A stretch of 64,000 nt of DNA from an uncultured Clostridia bacterium (GTDB lineage Bacteria; Bacillota; Clostridia; TANB77; CAG-508). How positions within the stretch are numbered: the stretch's first letter is position 1; every line of letters begins with the position of its first letter. Location: NCBI GenBank assembly GCA_944388045.1, contig CALXHG010000006.1:1-64000 (forward strand), written 5' to 3'. A model generated the notes under the pieces. It saw nothing but the letters and a program-made list of their open reading frames with translations. It had not been told where the DNA came from and searched no databases. Positions 26,646-35,444 of the stretch are shown here, piece after piece. A program made the translations under genes and the position numbers.

Positions 26646-28024
26646 TTATAAAGCTATATTACTTCCGAATAATTTATTTATTGCTTTTTTTATATTCTTA
26701 TCGTCAAGTCCAAATCTTTTTAATTGCATAATATAAACTAATCTTTCTAAATAAATAATTCCTACAAATCCATCAGAATCTAAATCAATGTCCATATTTC
26801 CATGTGCGAAATCATTTCTTAACTTTTGTAAATTTGTAAATATTTTATCTTTATTTTTTATATGATTTAAACTACATAAATGCTGTAAGAATACTTCAGA
26901 TGCATCTTTTAATTCCATATTAGTATAAATAAGTTTACTTTCTAAGTTATCTTTTCCAATATTCTCAACTATTTTTTCTATTATCTTGCTTTTTGTTTTA
27001 TCATAATTACTAGATAATTGTAACAAATCCTTTTTTATTTCTTCAATTTTATTTATTTTAGTCTTTCTATGTTTCACACCATTAGGAAATAATTGACTAA
27101 ATTCCCATTCAAATGCAGAAGAAATTACAACAAAGATTTGCGGTGTAATCTGATTTCTCTTTATTTCATTCTCTGGTATATGTCGTATAAAAATTTTCTC
27201 ATCAATAATTGCTTGCAATATTTTATCATCAATTGTTTTTATAAAATCATATTCTATATAATGTTTTTTTACATAATCTTCTTCTGGATTGACCATATTA
27301 TGTACCCAGATAGTCATTTGCCCAACCTTCAAATATCTGCCTTCTTTATCTCTTATAAGTAATTCTATACTGTTTAAATTAATATTTTACCTATAGTATA
27401 AATAAGATATGAATGTATAACATGACATTATAATATCATAAATTAACTCATAATTAACTAATAAACTATTCCATTCAAATTTTAGAATAGTATTAGCAGA
27501 AAAAAATTATTAATATTTTTTTTTGAGATTTTTCTTTTTATTTCAAAACTATAGTCAATTATAGTATTTTTTACCTTTATCTGCTTTTTTCTCGAATTTA
27601 CTTCTTCAAATGGTTTTATTGAAATATTCATATTTCCTTTTTCATCATATTTAAATTCACTTAATACCCTTGTGGAATCATATATATAATCTAATTCCTT
27701 TGCATAAATGTTTAGAGCATCAATTCTTTGTTCTTCATGTTTAAATTCTATCATTCCAAATATTCTAAAAGTTGAAACTAAGCATATACTATCCAAATTA
27801 TGATTATGAAATATAATAGCATCATTCCAATTTGGAAACAATTTAACTTTTAACACTTGTATATTATAAGTTTCTTCATGTTTTTCATCTAAATTATCAG
27901 CAAATTTTTTCAGATTAACTCCATTTTCATTAACTACTGTTATATATTCATCATCTAACTCAAATCTATATTTTTCATTATTATAAATATAATATCCGCT
28001 TTTCATGTTCCGCCTATCTATCAC
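26646..28024 (-). pseudogene. Broken ApeA-like HEPN defence gene
   Basis: Two minus-strand frames together cover about 459 codons, a normal ApeA length. The 5' part (28024-27482) gives an ApeA N-terminal-like domain. The 3' part (about 27390-26646) carries LRNDFAHGNMDID, with the R-x4-H motif of HEPN ribonucleases. Between them the frame shifts near an A-run around 27515-27525. Plausible coding sequence (FEWNSLLVNYELIYD, later NSIELLIRDKEGRYLKVG) then continues past in-frame stops near 27490 and 27390. The longest open 3' frame could only start at a TTG (27332). The gene is therefore decayed; ApeA is a known anti-phage abortive infection protein. Assignment of the N-terminal part is less certain than the HEPN part. 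Confidence 0.65.
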
Positions 28025-28235
28025 AATTGATATAAAATGTTGTTTCTACCATTATATCACCATACATAAAATTTAGAATATAATATACTACTCGATGTTG
28101 CTGAATATTCTGCCATTTTTAATTTTATTATTAAATGCACATCTTGATAGCAATTCTAAAATGATGTATTGTCAATATATCCATTTTTCAAATAATTTTA
28201 TTATGTATAAATATAACTAGATTATTTTCACTCAC

Positions 28236-28439
28236 TTATCTCTTAAAAAACTTTTGTAGCTCGCTCTCTTTATAATAAAACACTTTATCTGTATCCTCTA
28301 ACCTAACAGCAATCTTATTCCCAACAATATTAGTAACTTCTCCCGCTTCCAAAGTTAATTTTACTCTAACAAAATCACCAATTTTAAATTTACTAAATTT
28401 AGAAGATGAAGAATTTAATAAGTCCTTAAAGAATCCCAT
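28236..28439 (-). CDS. Small SH3-like hypothetical protein (67 aa)
   Basis: The 67-residue basic protein has an AAAGGAGG ribosome binding site and a beta-rich middle (FKIGDFVRVKLTLEAG, then IVGNKIAVRLED) resembling small SH3/KOW-like barrels. I do not recognise a named family. It stands alone between the broken ApeA-like gene and the ASCH gene. Confidence 0.6.
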   Translation of the reverse strand: MGFFKDLLNSSSSKFSKFKIGDFVRVKLTLEAGEVTNIVGNKIAVRLEDTDKVFYYKESELQKFFKR

Positions 28440-28535
28440 AAATATTTCCTCCTTTTTACTAATACCTATTCTTTAATTTATAGAACCTTAATACAAATCA
28501 CTTTTATACATTAAACTTTCATTTTCCGTGGCATT

Positions 28536-28925
28536 TTAATTTAAATCATTAAACTCCCACAAACTCAAATGACCTTTAGCCTCAATTAGTTCATCAAAAA
28601 CTTCTACATTATCTAACTGCCAACCATAATTTTCTTGAAAAGAACTTTTTGTATAAATTTCACTATTTTCCTTCAGTAATTTTTCTTTAAAATCTGGTGA
28701 CATTTTTATACAATCTACTAATGTTACTTTTCCAAGTATTTTTCCAATTGGCAACTCTTTTGGCAAATATTTTTCTAATCTCTTTACTGCCTCTTTATCA
28801 ATCCCTTTGCCAGCATGTATTAATAATTCACCTCTATATTTTGTTTTCCAACTTCTAAATTCAAATCTTTTATCTCCTTGTATTATTAAAGTCGCCCATG
28901 GTTGTTTTATTGTTAATACTTTCAT
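28536..28925 (-). CDS. ASCH domain protein
   Basis: The protein of about 129 residues begins MKVLTIKQPWATLIIQGDKR and continues FEFRSWKTKYRGELLIHAGK, the pattern of ASCH domains, which form a PUA-like barrel that binds RNA or modified nucleosides. IGKILGKVTLVDCIKM and the C-terminal LSLWEF also fit. Some ASCH proteins hydrolyse N4-acetylcytidine, but this one cannot be assigned a substrate. The start at 28925 matches the conserved QPWA beginning; its leader resembles those of two other genes in the window. Confidence 0.82.
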   Translation of the reverse strand: MKVLTIKQPWATLIIQGDKRFEFRSWKTKYRGELLIHAGKGIDKEAVKRLEKYLPKELPIGKILGKVTLVDCIKMSPDFKEKLLKENSEIYTKSSFQENYGWQLDNVEVFDELIEAKGHLSLWEFNDLN

Positions 28926-29176
28926 ATTAAATTTCATTCCTTTCCAAGGCACAAATAGTTATAAAAGAATTTTCTTTCAAACTACCTCCCCAAAAGTTTG
29001 TATATATTTTTTATATCATATATTAAATATTTTCTCAATGATTATGTAGTACAATTTTATAACAAAGTATGTGTCAAGTAAATGTAGGCAAAATATAAAA
29101 AATGCCTACATTAATTTCACACTAACCATAACAAATATTATACAACATCAATTTTTATGCTAACATTACATTATAA

Positions 29177-29458
29177 ACAAAAATCTTAATTTTAGGCAGT
29201 TTGCCAAGTGACAAATCAATAAAAGGCTCTTTTGATAGTGATATAAAAAAAGGAGAATTTAATGATATAAAATATCTTTTAAATAAATTTCTAAGCATAA
29301 AAACTGTATTGGTAAAGTCAGAAATGGCATTTAAATAATATATAAAATACAATAAAATAGTTTATAATTATAAATATGTTCCTTCCTCTAGTAGTGCAAA
29401 TACAAAATACTCTCTTTTAGAAAAAGTAGAATATTGGAAAAAAGCTATGTTTGAATAA
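29177..29458 (+). pseudogene. Remnant of a deoxyinosine/uracil-DNA glycosylase
   Basis: A plus-strand frame without a start codon reads KILILGSLPSDKSIKGSFDS. That is the start of the DNA-deoxyinosine glycosylase (uracil-DNA glycosylase superfamily) pattern. It continues through a helix (NDIKYLLNKFL) to an in-frame TAA at 29336 and, in the same frame, to YVPSSSSANTKYSLLEKVEYW. That last part matches the family's C-terminal LPSTSPANA-type motif. About 50 residues following motif 1 appear deleted. The gene is dead; the family call rests on these two motifs. Confidence 0.6.
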
Positions 29459-29587
29459 ACATAGTCTTGAACATCAATCAATTGTAATACTACCTTATAA
29501 AAATAAATTTTTACCAATTATTGTTGACAGCCATTAATAAATATGATACTTTCATTCTATACAAACCTTAAATATGGAGGATTCATG

Positions 29588-30091
29588 ATGTATAATAATA
29601 TTGATAAACGTTGTATTCTAATTTTTCCAAAATTCAAGAATATAGATTTAATTCAAAAAATAAGAAACAAATATGATCCATTAGCAAATTTAATAGCACC
29701 ACATATCACTTTAGCATTTCCATTTTCTGATGATATATCTAATGAAGAGCTAATTTCAAAATTAAACAGTTTGCTAAAAAATTTTAAACCATTCACAATT
29801 AACTTTAAAGGAATATCTTTATCTCATGATAATTATATATTTTTAAATTGTGTTAAAGGAAATCAAGAAATTATACAATTACATGATGAAATATATAACG
29901 AAATATTACCAAATCATCTCAAAAAATCTATTAAATACATTCCACACATTACGCTTGGGCAGTCAAACAGTATTGAGGGACTAAATTCTTTTACATACGA
30001 ATTTAAATCAATTGTTAATGAAGTTTCAATTGAATTAATAGGAAAAAATGAAGAATCAATTTTAATTAAAACCATAAATTTAGGAGGTTAA
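29588..30091 (+). CDS. 2H phosphoesterase, 2'-5' RNA ligase-like
   Basis: The protein of about 167 residues has the two signature motifs of the 2H phosphoesterase superfamily: HITLAFPF in the first third and HITLGQS in the last third. These histidines hydrolyse or join 2',3'- or 2',5'-phosphodiester bonds, often in RNA or nucleotide metabolism. The ATG at 29588 is 7 bp from GGAGG; the ATG at 29585 is also possible, and the longer frame from 29543 is unlikely. It starts a plus-strand run of small enzyme genes with tight spacing. Confidence 0.82.
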   Translation: MYNNIDKRCILIFPKFKNIDLIQKIRNKYDPLANLIAPHITLAFPFSDDISNEELISKLNSLLKNFKPFTINFKGISLSHDNYIFLNCVKGNQEIIQLHDEIYNEILPNHLKKSIKYIPHITLGQSNSIEGLNSFTYEFKSIVNEVSIELIGKNEESILIKTINLGG

Positions 30092-30096
30092 TTGTA

Positions 30097-30603
30097 ATGC
30101 CAAACCTATATATCATAACTGGTCCAGCAGGAGTTGGAAAAAGTACAGTTTCAAAAAAACTTGCTATAGCAAGTAAAAAATCTGCATTAATTGAGGGTGA
30201 TGATATTTATCACCAAGTTGTTGGTGGATATGTACCAGCCTGGAAAGGAAAAAATCATTTACAAACATTTTGGAAAGTTTGTATAAATATGATTAAAACA
30301 TATTTAGATGATGGTTTTGATGTTGTTTTTAATTACATTGTTACTCCTGAAAATTTGGAGTTAATTAAAGCTAAAATTAATGATTATCATATTAAGTTTG
30401 TTGTTTTATTGGTAGATGAAGCTACTTTGCTTTTAAGAGATAAATCAAGACCTGAAGATTGTCAAATGAAAGAACGTTGTATTACTTTATTAAATAATTT
30501 TAAAAATAGGAATTATAATCCTCAAAATATATTGGATACAACTAATTTGTCTGTTGAGGAAATAATTAATATTATCCAAAATGATAATAAATTTATTTTG
30601 TGA
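30097..30603 (+). CDS. Small P-loop kinase
   Basis: The 168-residue protein has Walker A ITGPAGVGKSTVSKKL at about residues 6-21 and a kinase-like layout with EGDDIYHQVVGG after it and LLRDKSRPEDCQMKERC as a lid-like stretch. It resembles chloramphenicol phosphotransferase-like and AAA_33-type small-molecule kinases. The substrate is unknown. It starts 5 bp after the 2H phosphoesterase gene, whose end supplies the AGGAGG site. The gene after it begins 11 bp beyond the stop. Confidence 0.75.
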   Translation: MPNLYIITGPAGVGKSTVSKKLAIASKKSALIEGDDIYHQVVGGYVPAWKGKNHLQTFWKVCINMIKTYLDDGFDVVFNYIVTPENLELIKAKINDYHIKFVVLLVDEATLLLRDKSRPEDCQMKERCITLLNNFKNRNYNPQNILDTTNLSVEEIINIIQNDNKFIL

Positions 30604-30614
30604 GAGGTCTCTGT

Positions 30615-31376
30615 ATGAATAGTATAGAATTTTTGAATAAAACTTTAAATGTAAAAATTGATAGACCAATAGGAAGTAGCCATCCTGATTATCCTAATCA
30701 TATTTATTTAGTTAATTATGGATATGTTCCAAATACAATTAGTGGAGATGGCGAAGAACTGGATTGTTACATATTAGGAGAATACAAGCCTTTAAAAGAG
30801 TATACAGGAAAATGTATTGCAATAATCCATAGATTAAATGATGATGATGATAAACTTGTTATAGCTCCAGAAAATAAGAATTTTACCAATAATGAAATCA
30901 AATTATTGACAGATTTTCAAGAAAAATTTTTTGAAAGTGAAATTATAAGAAGTTCAGGTTATCTTGAGTTTAATAAAAATATTCCTGAATTATCTGTTAC
31001 TAATTTGGAAAATAGTTTAAATTTTTATAAAACTGCCGGTTTTAAAATTGAGTATGATAGACCTGAAAATAAATTTTCATTTATTAGTTTGGGTGAAATA
31101 CAATTTATGTTACAAGAAATTTCTACAAATGATAAATGGGATATTGCCCCTCTTACCTATCCTTTTGGTAATGGAATAAATTTTCAACTGGAAGTAACTA
31201 ATTTAGATAAAATCTATAATAGTTTTAAAAATGCGAATTATAAAATCGCATTTGATATTGAAGAAAATTGGTATCGCCAAGATAATAAATTATTAGGAAA
31301 TAAAGAATTTTTAATACAGGATCCTGATGGCTATCTGCTAAGATTTTCTGAGGATTTGGGTGAAAAGGATGTGTGA
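30615..31376 (+). CDS. Fusion of pyrophosphatase-like and VOC (glyoxalase/bleomycin) domains
   Basis: The protein of about 253 residues has two domains. The first 110 residues resemble family I inorganic pyrophosphatases: NYGYVPNTISGDGEELDCYILGE is seen as NYGYVPNT and GDGEELDCYILG. Residues from about 120 form a vicinal-oxygen-chelate domain with LSVTNLENSLNFYKTAGF and FLIQDPDGYLLRF, like bleomycin-resistance and glyoxalase proteins. The ATG at 30615 follows AGAGG; the GTG at 30600 overlaps the previous stop. Each domain is recognisable; the combined function is unknown. Confidence 0.78.
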   Translation: MNSIEFLNKTLNVKIDRPIGSSHPDYPNHIYLVNYGYVPNTISGDGEELDCYILGEYKPLKEYTGKCIAIIHRLNDDDDKLVIAPENKNFTNNEIKLLTDFQEKFFESEIIRSSGYLEFNKNIPELSVTNLENSLNFYKTAGFKIEYDRPENKFSFISLGEIQFMLQEISTNDKWDIAPLTYPFGNGINFQLEVTNLDKIYNSFKNANYKIAFDIEENWYRQDNKLLGNKEFLIQDPDGYLLRFSEDLGEKDV

Positions 31377-31379
31377 AAT

Positions 31380-31859
31380 ATGGTTGAAATAATAAATTAT
31401 GATAATAAATATGCTGAAGATATTTCGAGAATTATTATACTAAACTTGTTAGAAATTAATTCTAAAGATTATAGTTTAGAATTTGTTAAAAAAACATCTG
31501 AAGAATTTACTCTAGATGAAATTAAAAAGAATTTTCCTAAAAGAACAAAAGTATTTATTTCTTTAGAAAATGATGAAGTTGTTGGTACTGCTAGTCTTGA
31601 TAAGTCTTGGTACAATAATGATGGTGAATATTGGATTTTAAGTGTTTTTGTTGATATATCTCATCACAACCAAGGTATTGGTAAAATGCTTATAAATAAA
31701 GTAGAACAATTTGCCAAAACTATCTCAGCCAAAAAATTAGTAATTCCTGCATCTATTACTGGATGTGAATTTTATCATAAATTAGGATATGAATATAAAA
31801 ATGGTAAAAAAGAATTAAATGAAGAAAATATGTATATAATGGAAAAATATTTGTCTTAG
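31380..31859 (+). CDS. GNAT family N-acetyltransferase
   Basis: The 159-residue protein has the acetyl-CoA-binding core of GNAT enzymes: LSVFVDISHHNQGIGKMLINK, in which the Q-x-x-G-x-G/A loop appears as NQGIGKML. The late FYHKLGYEYKNG motif also fits. It would transfer an acetyl group to an amine; the substrate is unknown. It starts 3 bp after the pyrophosphatase-VOC gene and belongs to the same plus-strand run. Confidence 0.85.
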   Translation: MVEIINYDNKYAEDISRIIILNLLEINSKDYSLEFVKKTSEEFTLDEIKKNFPKRTKVFISLENDEVVGTASLDKSWYNNDGEYWILSVFVDISHHNQGIGKMLINKVEQFAKTISAKKLVIPASITGCEFYHKLGYEYKNGKKELNEENMYIMEKYLS

Positions 31860-31893
31860 TAATTATATTTCTAAAAAATTTAGGAGGTATCTT

Positions 31894-32205
31894 ATGAACA
31901 TAAAATTAAATTATTCTATTTCAACTGATGAGTTTTTAGAAATGGTTGAATCTGTTGGATGGAAGACCTATTCAAAGGAGCAAGTTGAAACAGCTCTAAA
32001 AAATACAATATATATGGTAAAAGCATCTGTTGATGGCAAACTTGCAGGAATCGGACGAGTTGTTGGTGATAACAGCATTGTTTGTATGTTGACTGATATT
32101 TGTGTTAAGCCAGAATTTCAAGGACATGGTATTGGACTAAAAATTACGTTGGAATTAAAAAAATATATAGAAAGGGTTTTAATAATATGGATGAACAACA
32201 ATTAA
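31894..32205 (+). pseudogene. GNAT acetyltransferase truncated at the C-terminus
   Basis: The 103-residue frame has a normal GNAT beginning (WKTYSKEQVETAL) and the core DICVKPEFQGHGIGLKITLEL. It then ends with a short unrelated tail (ERVLIIWMNNN). The usual last 35-40 residues, with the final GNAT strand and Phe-Tyr motif, are missing. The frame overlaps the next gene by 19 bp, and the tail is read from that gene's leader. AGGAGG precedes the start, so it may still be translated, but the fold is incomplete. Confidence 0.7.
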
Positions 32206-32852
32206 GTAATTTAAAAAATGAATTATCTAAAATAAGAGATAATATAGGACAAGTATATTCACAAGACAGCAACAATCAAACAAAAGAAGAAATTTCTAAT
32301 GAATTACAATCTAGTTGGAGAAAATTTAAAGAATTACTACAAGATGCTCCAATTGAAAATAAAGATATTTTATTAGATGAATTAGGAGCTGATTTCTTTA
32401 ATGGTTTAAGTGATAGATGTGTTACTGATAGAGCAGATAATTTTATTATGATACTTGAGGGATATATTAGTGGAGTTCAAACTCATTTAAATGAAAAAGA
32501 TTATGATACTTTAAATCAAAGCAATATTAGAAGTGGCCTTGTTGGTTCTATAGAAGAATATGGTGAAGATAGAAGTTCTGAGCCAATGATTGAAACTTAT
32601 AGAGAAGAAGCTTATTATATTATAAGAAAATTAGGAACAAGAATTGATATAAATCCAGAGGACTTTATTATGCAATATAAAACAGCTTTTGATAGAATTC
32701 TAGAACACAGTCATGAAAATATAAATGAACTATTGAAAAATGATAGAGTTAGTCTTATAAATGAAATTGAAAATTTATTACCAGAAAGTGAAAAAGAAGC
32801 TTTTAAAAATTCTTTAAAAGAAGGTGCCCCTACTTTGGAGCAACAAGAATAG
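32187..32852 (+). CDS. Hypothetical helical protein (221 aa)
   Basis: This acidic, mostly helical protein has no recognised domain, membrane segment or signal peptide. Segments such as LGADFFNGLSDRCVTDRADN and REEAYYIIRKLGTRIDI may help a profile search. It starts inside the end of the truncated acetyltransferase gene after GAAAGGG. It is the last gene of the plus-strand run before the terminator at 33001. Confidence 0.6.
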   Translation: MDEQQLSNLKNELSKIRDNIGQVYSQDSNNQTKEEISNELQSSWRKFKELLQDAPIENKDILLDELGADFFNGLSDRCVTDRADNFIMILEGYISGVQTHLNEKDYDTLNQSNIRSGLVGSIEEYGEDRSSEPMIETYREEAYYIIRKLGTRIDINPEDFIMQYKTAFDRILEHSHENINELLKNDRVSLINEIENLLPESEKEAFKNSLKEGAPTLEQQE

Positions 32853-33000
32853 GATAGTAAAAAGTTTATGGATAGCCAAAAAAATCAAGATGATTCAAAA
32901 GATATTAAGCCTTTAAATACTGATTTTAGAATGATATAGAACATATCTTTGCCTACCACTGGTAAAACCTGTTGATTATTCAAGCTAAAGTGCCATTTAT

Positions 33001-33038
33001 AAAAACCTTCCTTGATGTTTTATCATGGAAGGTTTTTT
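33001..33038. terminator. Bidirectional terminator
   Basis: AAAAACCTTCC (33001-33011) pairs over 11 bp with GGAAGGTTTTT (33027-33037). T-runs on both strands fit termination of the plus-strand run and of the minus-strand Nudix gene. Between 32853 and 33000 only a 24-codon frame of doubtful value is present. Confidence 0.85.
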
Positions 33039-33129
33039 CATATTTTTTCTCTAATATCTTATATATTATTATCTTCAAGTTTTACAGTGGAGTGGATCAG
33101 CACTTTCTCCCCTACAAAAATTCTCAACT

Positions 33130-33603
33130 CTATTTCAAATCATTATTAATTTTGTGTGCAGGAAACTTGTTTTCTTTTAATAGTGTTTTTGATACTTGTG
33201 GCAATAATGGATATTCATCTATTTTGTCTAAATCTAACCATTCGTATTGCAAGAAATCTTCCCCTTCATTATTTTTTAATGTGTATTCTATTTTTTTATC
33301 TTCTTCATTTACAAATTCTGCTTTATGAATAAATAGTATTTCATGAAATTTACTGCCACTCATTTTGAAGAAATTTTCTATTGTTCCTATATATCCAGTT
33401 ATTTCAATTTCTTTATTAAGTTCTTCTTTTATCTCTCTTTTTACAGTTGTTTCTGAATCTTCTCCTATCTTTACCCTTCCACCTAATAATGCATAATGGT
33501 CTGAGTTTATGTTTTTATGTACCAATATTTTATTATTGTGAATTATAACTACTACTGCTCTTATATTTAATTTATAATCTTCTACATCTATTGTTAAATC
33601 CAT
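33130..33603 (-). CDS. Nudix hydrolase
   Basis: The 157-residue protein carries a complete Nudix box at about residues 41-63: GGRVKIGEDSETTVKREI followed by KEEL. This is the G-x5-E-x7-R-E-x2-E-E pattern that binds the metal. The family cleaves nucleoside diphosphates linked to other groups. The substrate is not apparent. GGGAGG lies 9 bp ahead of the start. The gene is 29 bp from the maf gene on the same strand and probably follows it in an operon. Confidence 0.88.
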   Translation of the reverse strand: MDLTIDVEDYKLNIRAVVVIIHNNKILVHKNINSDHYALLGGRVKIGEDSETTVKREIKEELNKEIEITGYIGTIENFFKMSGSKFHEILFIHKAEFVNEEDKKIEYTLKNNEGEDFLQYEWLDLDKIDEYPLLPQVSKTLLKENKFPAHKINNDLK

Positions 33604-33632
33604 TTTTGCTTTCCTCCCATTATAATAATTTT

Positions 33633-34211
33633 TTAATATATATAATCTTTTATAATGTCATAAAGCTTATGTGTTGGAAATCCTATTGCAGTTGTGTAAT
33701 TTCCTTCTATTTTTTCTACAAATACGCAAAATTCATTTTGCATGCCATATGCTCCTGCTTTGTCCATTGCATTTCCTGTTTCTATCCATCTGTCTATTTC
33801 TTTGTCTGTCATTTGTTTTAGAAATACTTTTACTTCATCATATGTTTTTATTTCTTGGTGATTACCGTCTTTGTCTATTATTACACTTAATCCAGTAAAT
33901 ATACTGTGTGTTCTGTCTCCTTCTAGTAATTCTTTTATCATTTGTTTTGCATGTTCTTTGCTTTTTGGCTTTCCATATATTTTACCGTTTTTTGTTACAA
34001 TTGTGTCTGACCCAATAATTATTCTGTTTCCTTTGGTTTTTTCGTAAATGTCTTGTGCTTTTATATGTGCTAATCTTTCAACTTGTTCTTGTGGTGTTAA
34101 TCCGTCTTTTAGTTCTTCGTTTACTCCACTTACCATAATTTCAAATTCTGGTACTATTAGTTTTAATAGTTCTTTTCTTCTTGGTGAACCAGATGCTAAT
34201 ATGATTTTCAT
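33633..34211 (-). CDS. maf: Maf-type nucleoside triphosphate pyrophosphatase
   Basis: The 192-residue protein opens with ILASGSPRRKELL, the Maf signature, and continues with IIIGSDTIVTKNGKIYGKP and AGAYGMQNEF. Maf proteins hydrolyse dTTP, UTP or modified nucleotides to the monophosphate and pyrophosphate, a house-cleaning activity also linked to septum control. Length and motifs are normal. It probably heads a two-gene operon with the Nudix gene. Confidence 0.93.
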   Translation of the reverse strand: MKIILASGSPRRKELLKLIVPEFEIMVSGVNEELKDGLTPQEQVERLAHIKAQDIYEKTKGNRIIIGSDTIVTKNGKIYGKPKSKEHAKQMIKELLEGDRTHSIFTGLSVIIDKDGNHQEIKTYDEVKVFLKQMTDKEIDRWIETGNAMDKAGAYGMQNEFCVFVEKIEGNYTTAIGFPTHKLYDIIKDYIY

Positions 34212-34353
34212 TTTTATTTTCTCCTATCAATTTTTTATTACTATATCATAATAATTTCCAAAAGTCTACAAAAATTTTGCATTTATCTTGTTATCTTTCT
34301 CGTTTTGTGATAAATTAAATTTAGATATTAATAAATTTATTGAGGTGATAAAA

Positions 34354-34605
34354 ATGGAGTATATTTATAATCCTAAAGGTGTATGTTCAAAAGTTATGAA
34401 AATAGATGTTGAAAATGATGTAATTAAAAATGTTGAAATTATTGGTGGATGTCCAGGAAATACTGTTGGAGTGGCAAGATTAGTTAAAGGTATGGATATT
34501 GATGAGGCAATTAAGAAGCTTAAGGGTATATTATGTGGTAATAAGGGAACTTCTTGTCCAGACCAACTAGCAAAAGCTTTGGAGAATATAAAGCAAAACA
34601 CATAA
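34354..34605 (+). CDS. TSCPD domain protein (TIGR03905-like)
   Basis: The 83-residue protein begins MEYIYNPKGVCSKVM and contains GGCPGNTVGVARLVKGM and the C-terminal GTSCPDQLAKAL, which is the TSCPD motif that names the family. The conserved cysteines suggest metal or nucleotide binding; related domains occur in ribonucleotide reductases. The ATG at 34354 is preferred to 34288 because of the GAGGTGA site just upstream and the conserved start. Confidence 0.88.
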   Translation: MEYIYNPKGVCSKVMKIDVENDVIKNVEIIGGCPGNTVGVARLVKGMDIDEAIKKLKGILCGNKGTSCPDQLAKALENIKQNT

Positions 34606-34654
34606 ACACCAATTAAAACCTGTTTATATAAAACTTTTCTTGATGTGTTGTATT

Positions 34655-35260
34655 TTAACTGTTTATTACTTCTTCAATTTGTTTGATTGTGATTGGACCT
34701 GGTCGTATTATTTTGATTTGTTCTTGTGTACAATCTACTATTGTACTAGCTTTTCCTAATAATACTTTTCCTTCCATCATTCCGTCTAAATTTGGACATG
34801 ATTTTTCTATTTCTTCTAAGTTAGTACAAGTTGGTTCTCCACTCTGATTTGCACTACTCATAAAAATTGGGCTTTCTACTTTTCTGATTAATTTTTCTAA
34901 TGCTTTTGAAGTTGCCATTCTTACTGCAATGGTATCTTTTCCATTGTTTACATATGCTGGTACTTCTGGTTTTTTCTTTAAAATTAATGTAATTGGTCCT
35001 GGCATGAATGCATGAATTAATTTTTCTGCTTTTTTGTCTACTAGTGCAATATTTTTTATCTGTTCTTCATCTGCACACATAATTGGCAATAATTTTGTAA
35101 TTGGACGATGTTTGATTGATATTAATTTATCATGTGCTTTTAATGAGTTTATTCTTGCACATATCCCATAAACTGTGTCTGTAGGTACACTAATAACACC
35201 GTCATTTTTTAGTATTTCTGCTAATTTATTTATTTCATTTTGTTTATATCTTTTTATCAT
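34655..35260 (-). CDS. tsaC: L-threonylcarbamoyladenylate synthase (TsaC/Sua5/YrdC family)
   Basis: The 201-residue protein has the YrdC signature: GVISVPTDTVYGICARINS near residues 20-38 and ISIKHRPITKLLPIMC near 48-63. SSANQSGEPTCTNLEEI also fits. It makes threonylcarbamoyl-AMP from threonine, bicarbonate and ATP for the t6A37 modification of tRNAs. Length fits the short TsaC form without the Sua5 C-terminal domain. It is convergent with the TSCPD gene. Confidence 0.93.
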   Translation of the reverse strand: MIKRYKQNEINKLAEILKNDGVISVPTDTVYGICARINSLKAHDKLISIKHRPITKLLPIMCADEEQIKNIALVDKKAEKLIHAFMPGPITLILKKKPEVPAYVNNGKDTIAVRMATSKALEKLIRKVESPIFMSSANQSGEPTCTNLEEIEKSCPNLDGMMEGKVLLGKASTIVDCTQEQIKIIRPGPITIKQIEEVINS

Positions 35261-35338
35261 ATTTATTTCTCCATTATTTTAATATTTTGTAAACAGAATA
35301 AATTATAGCATCTTATCTAAAAAAAGTATATAATTTTA

Positions 35339-35368
35339 TTGACATTTTGTATACAAACTGTGTATAAT
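35339..35368 (+). promoter_or_regulatory. Consensus promoter with a palindromic spacer
   Basis: TTGACA (35339-35344) and TATAAT (35363-35368) are separated by 18 bp. The spacer contains the perfect palindrome TTTGTATACAAA. It would drive the acetyltransferase-kinase gene at 35445. The sequence from -35 to -10 closely resembles the promoter at 61243-61271. Confidence 0.7.
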
Positions 35369-35444
35369 CAATAGTGGCTTTTAAAGATAAGCTTTTTTAT
35401 TCAATGTTCTAAAAAATTTTTTTCAAAATAAAAAAGGAGGCAAT

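Noticed and set aside
29155-29352. 65-residue minus-strand frame
   Set aside because: The plus strand here carries recognisable glycosylase remnant motifs, so the minus frame is a shadow.
32868-32939. 24-codon frame after the 221-residue hypothetical gene
   Set aside because: It is short, lacks a good ribosome binding site and has no recognisable feature; it may be a remnant.
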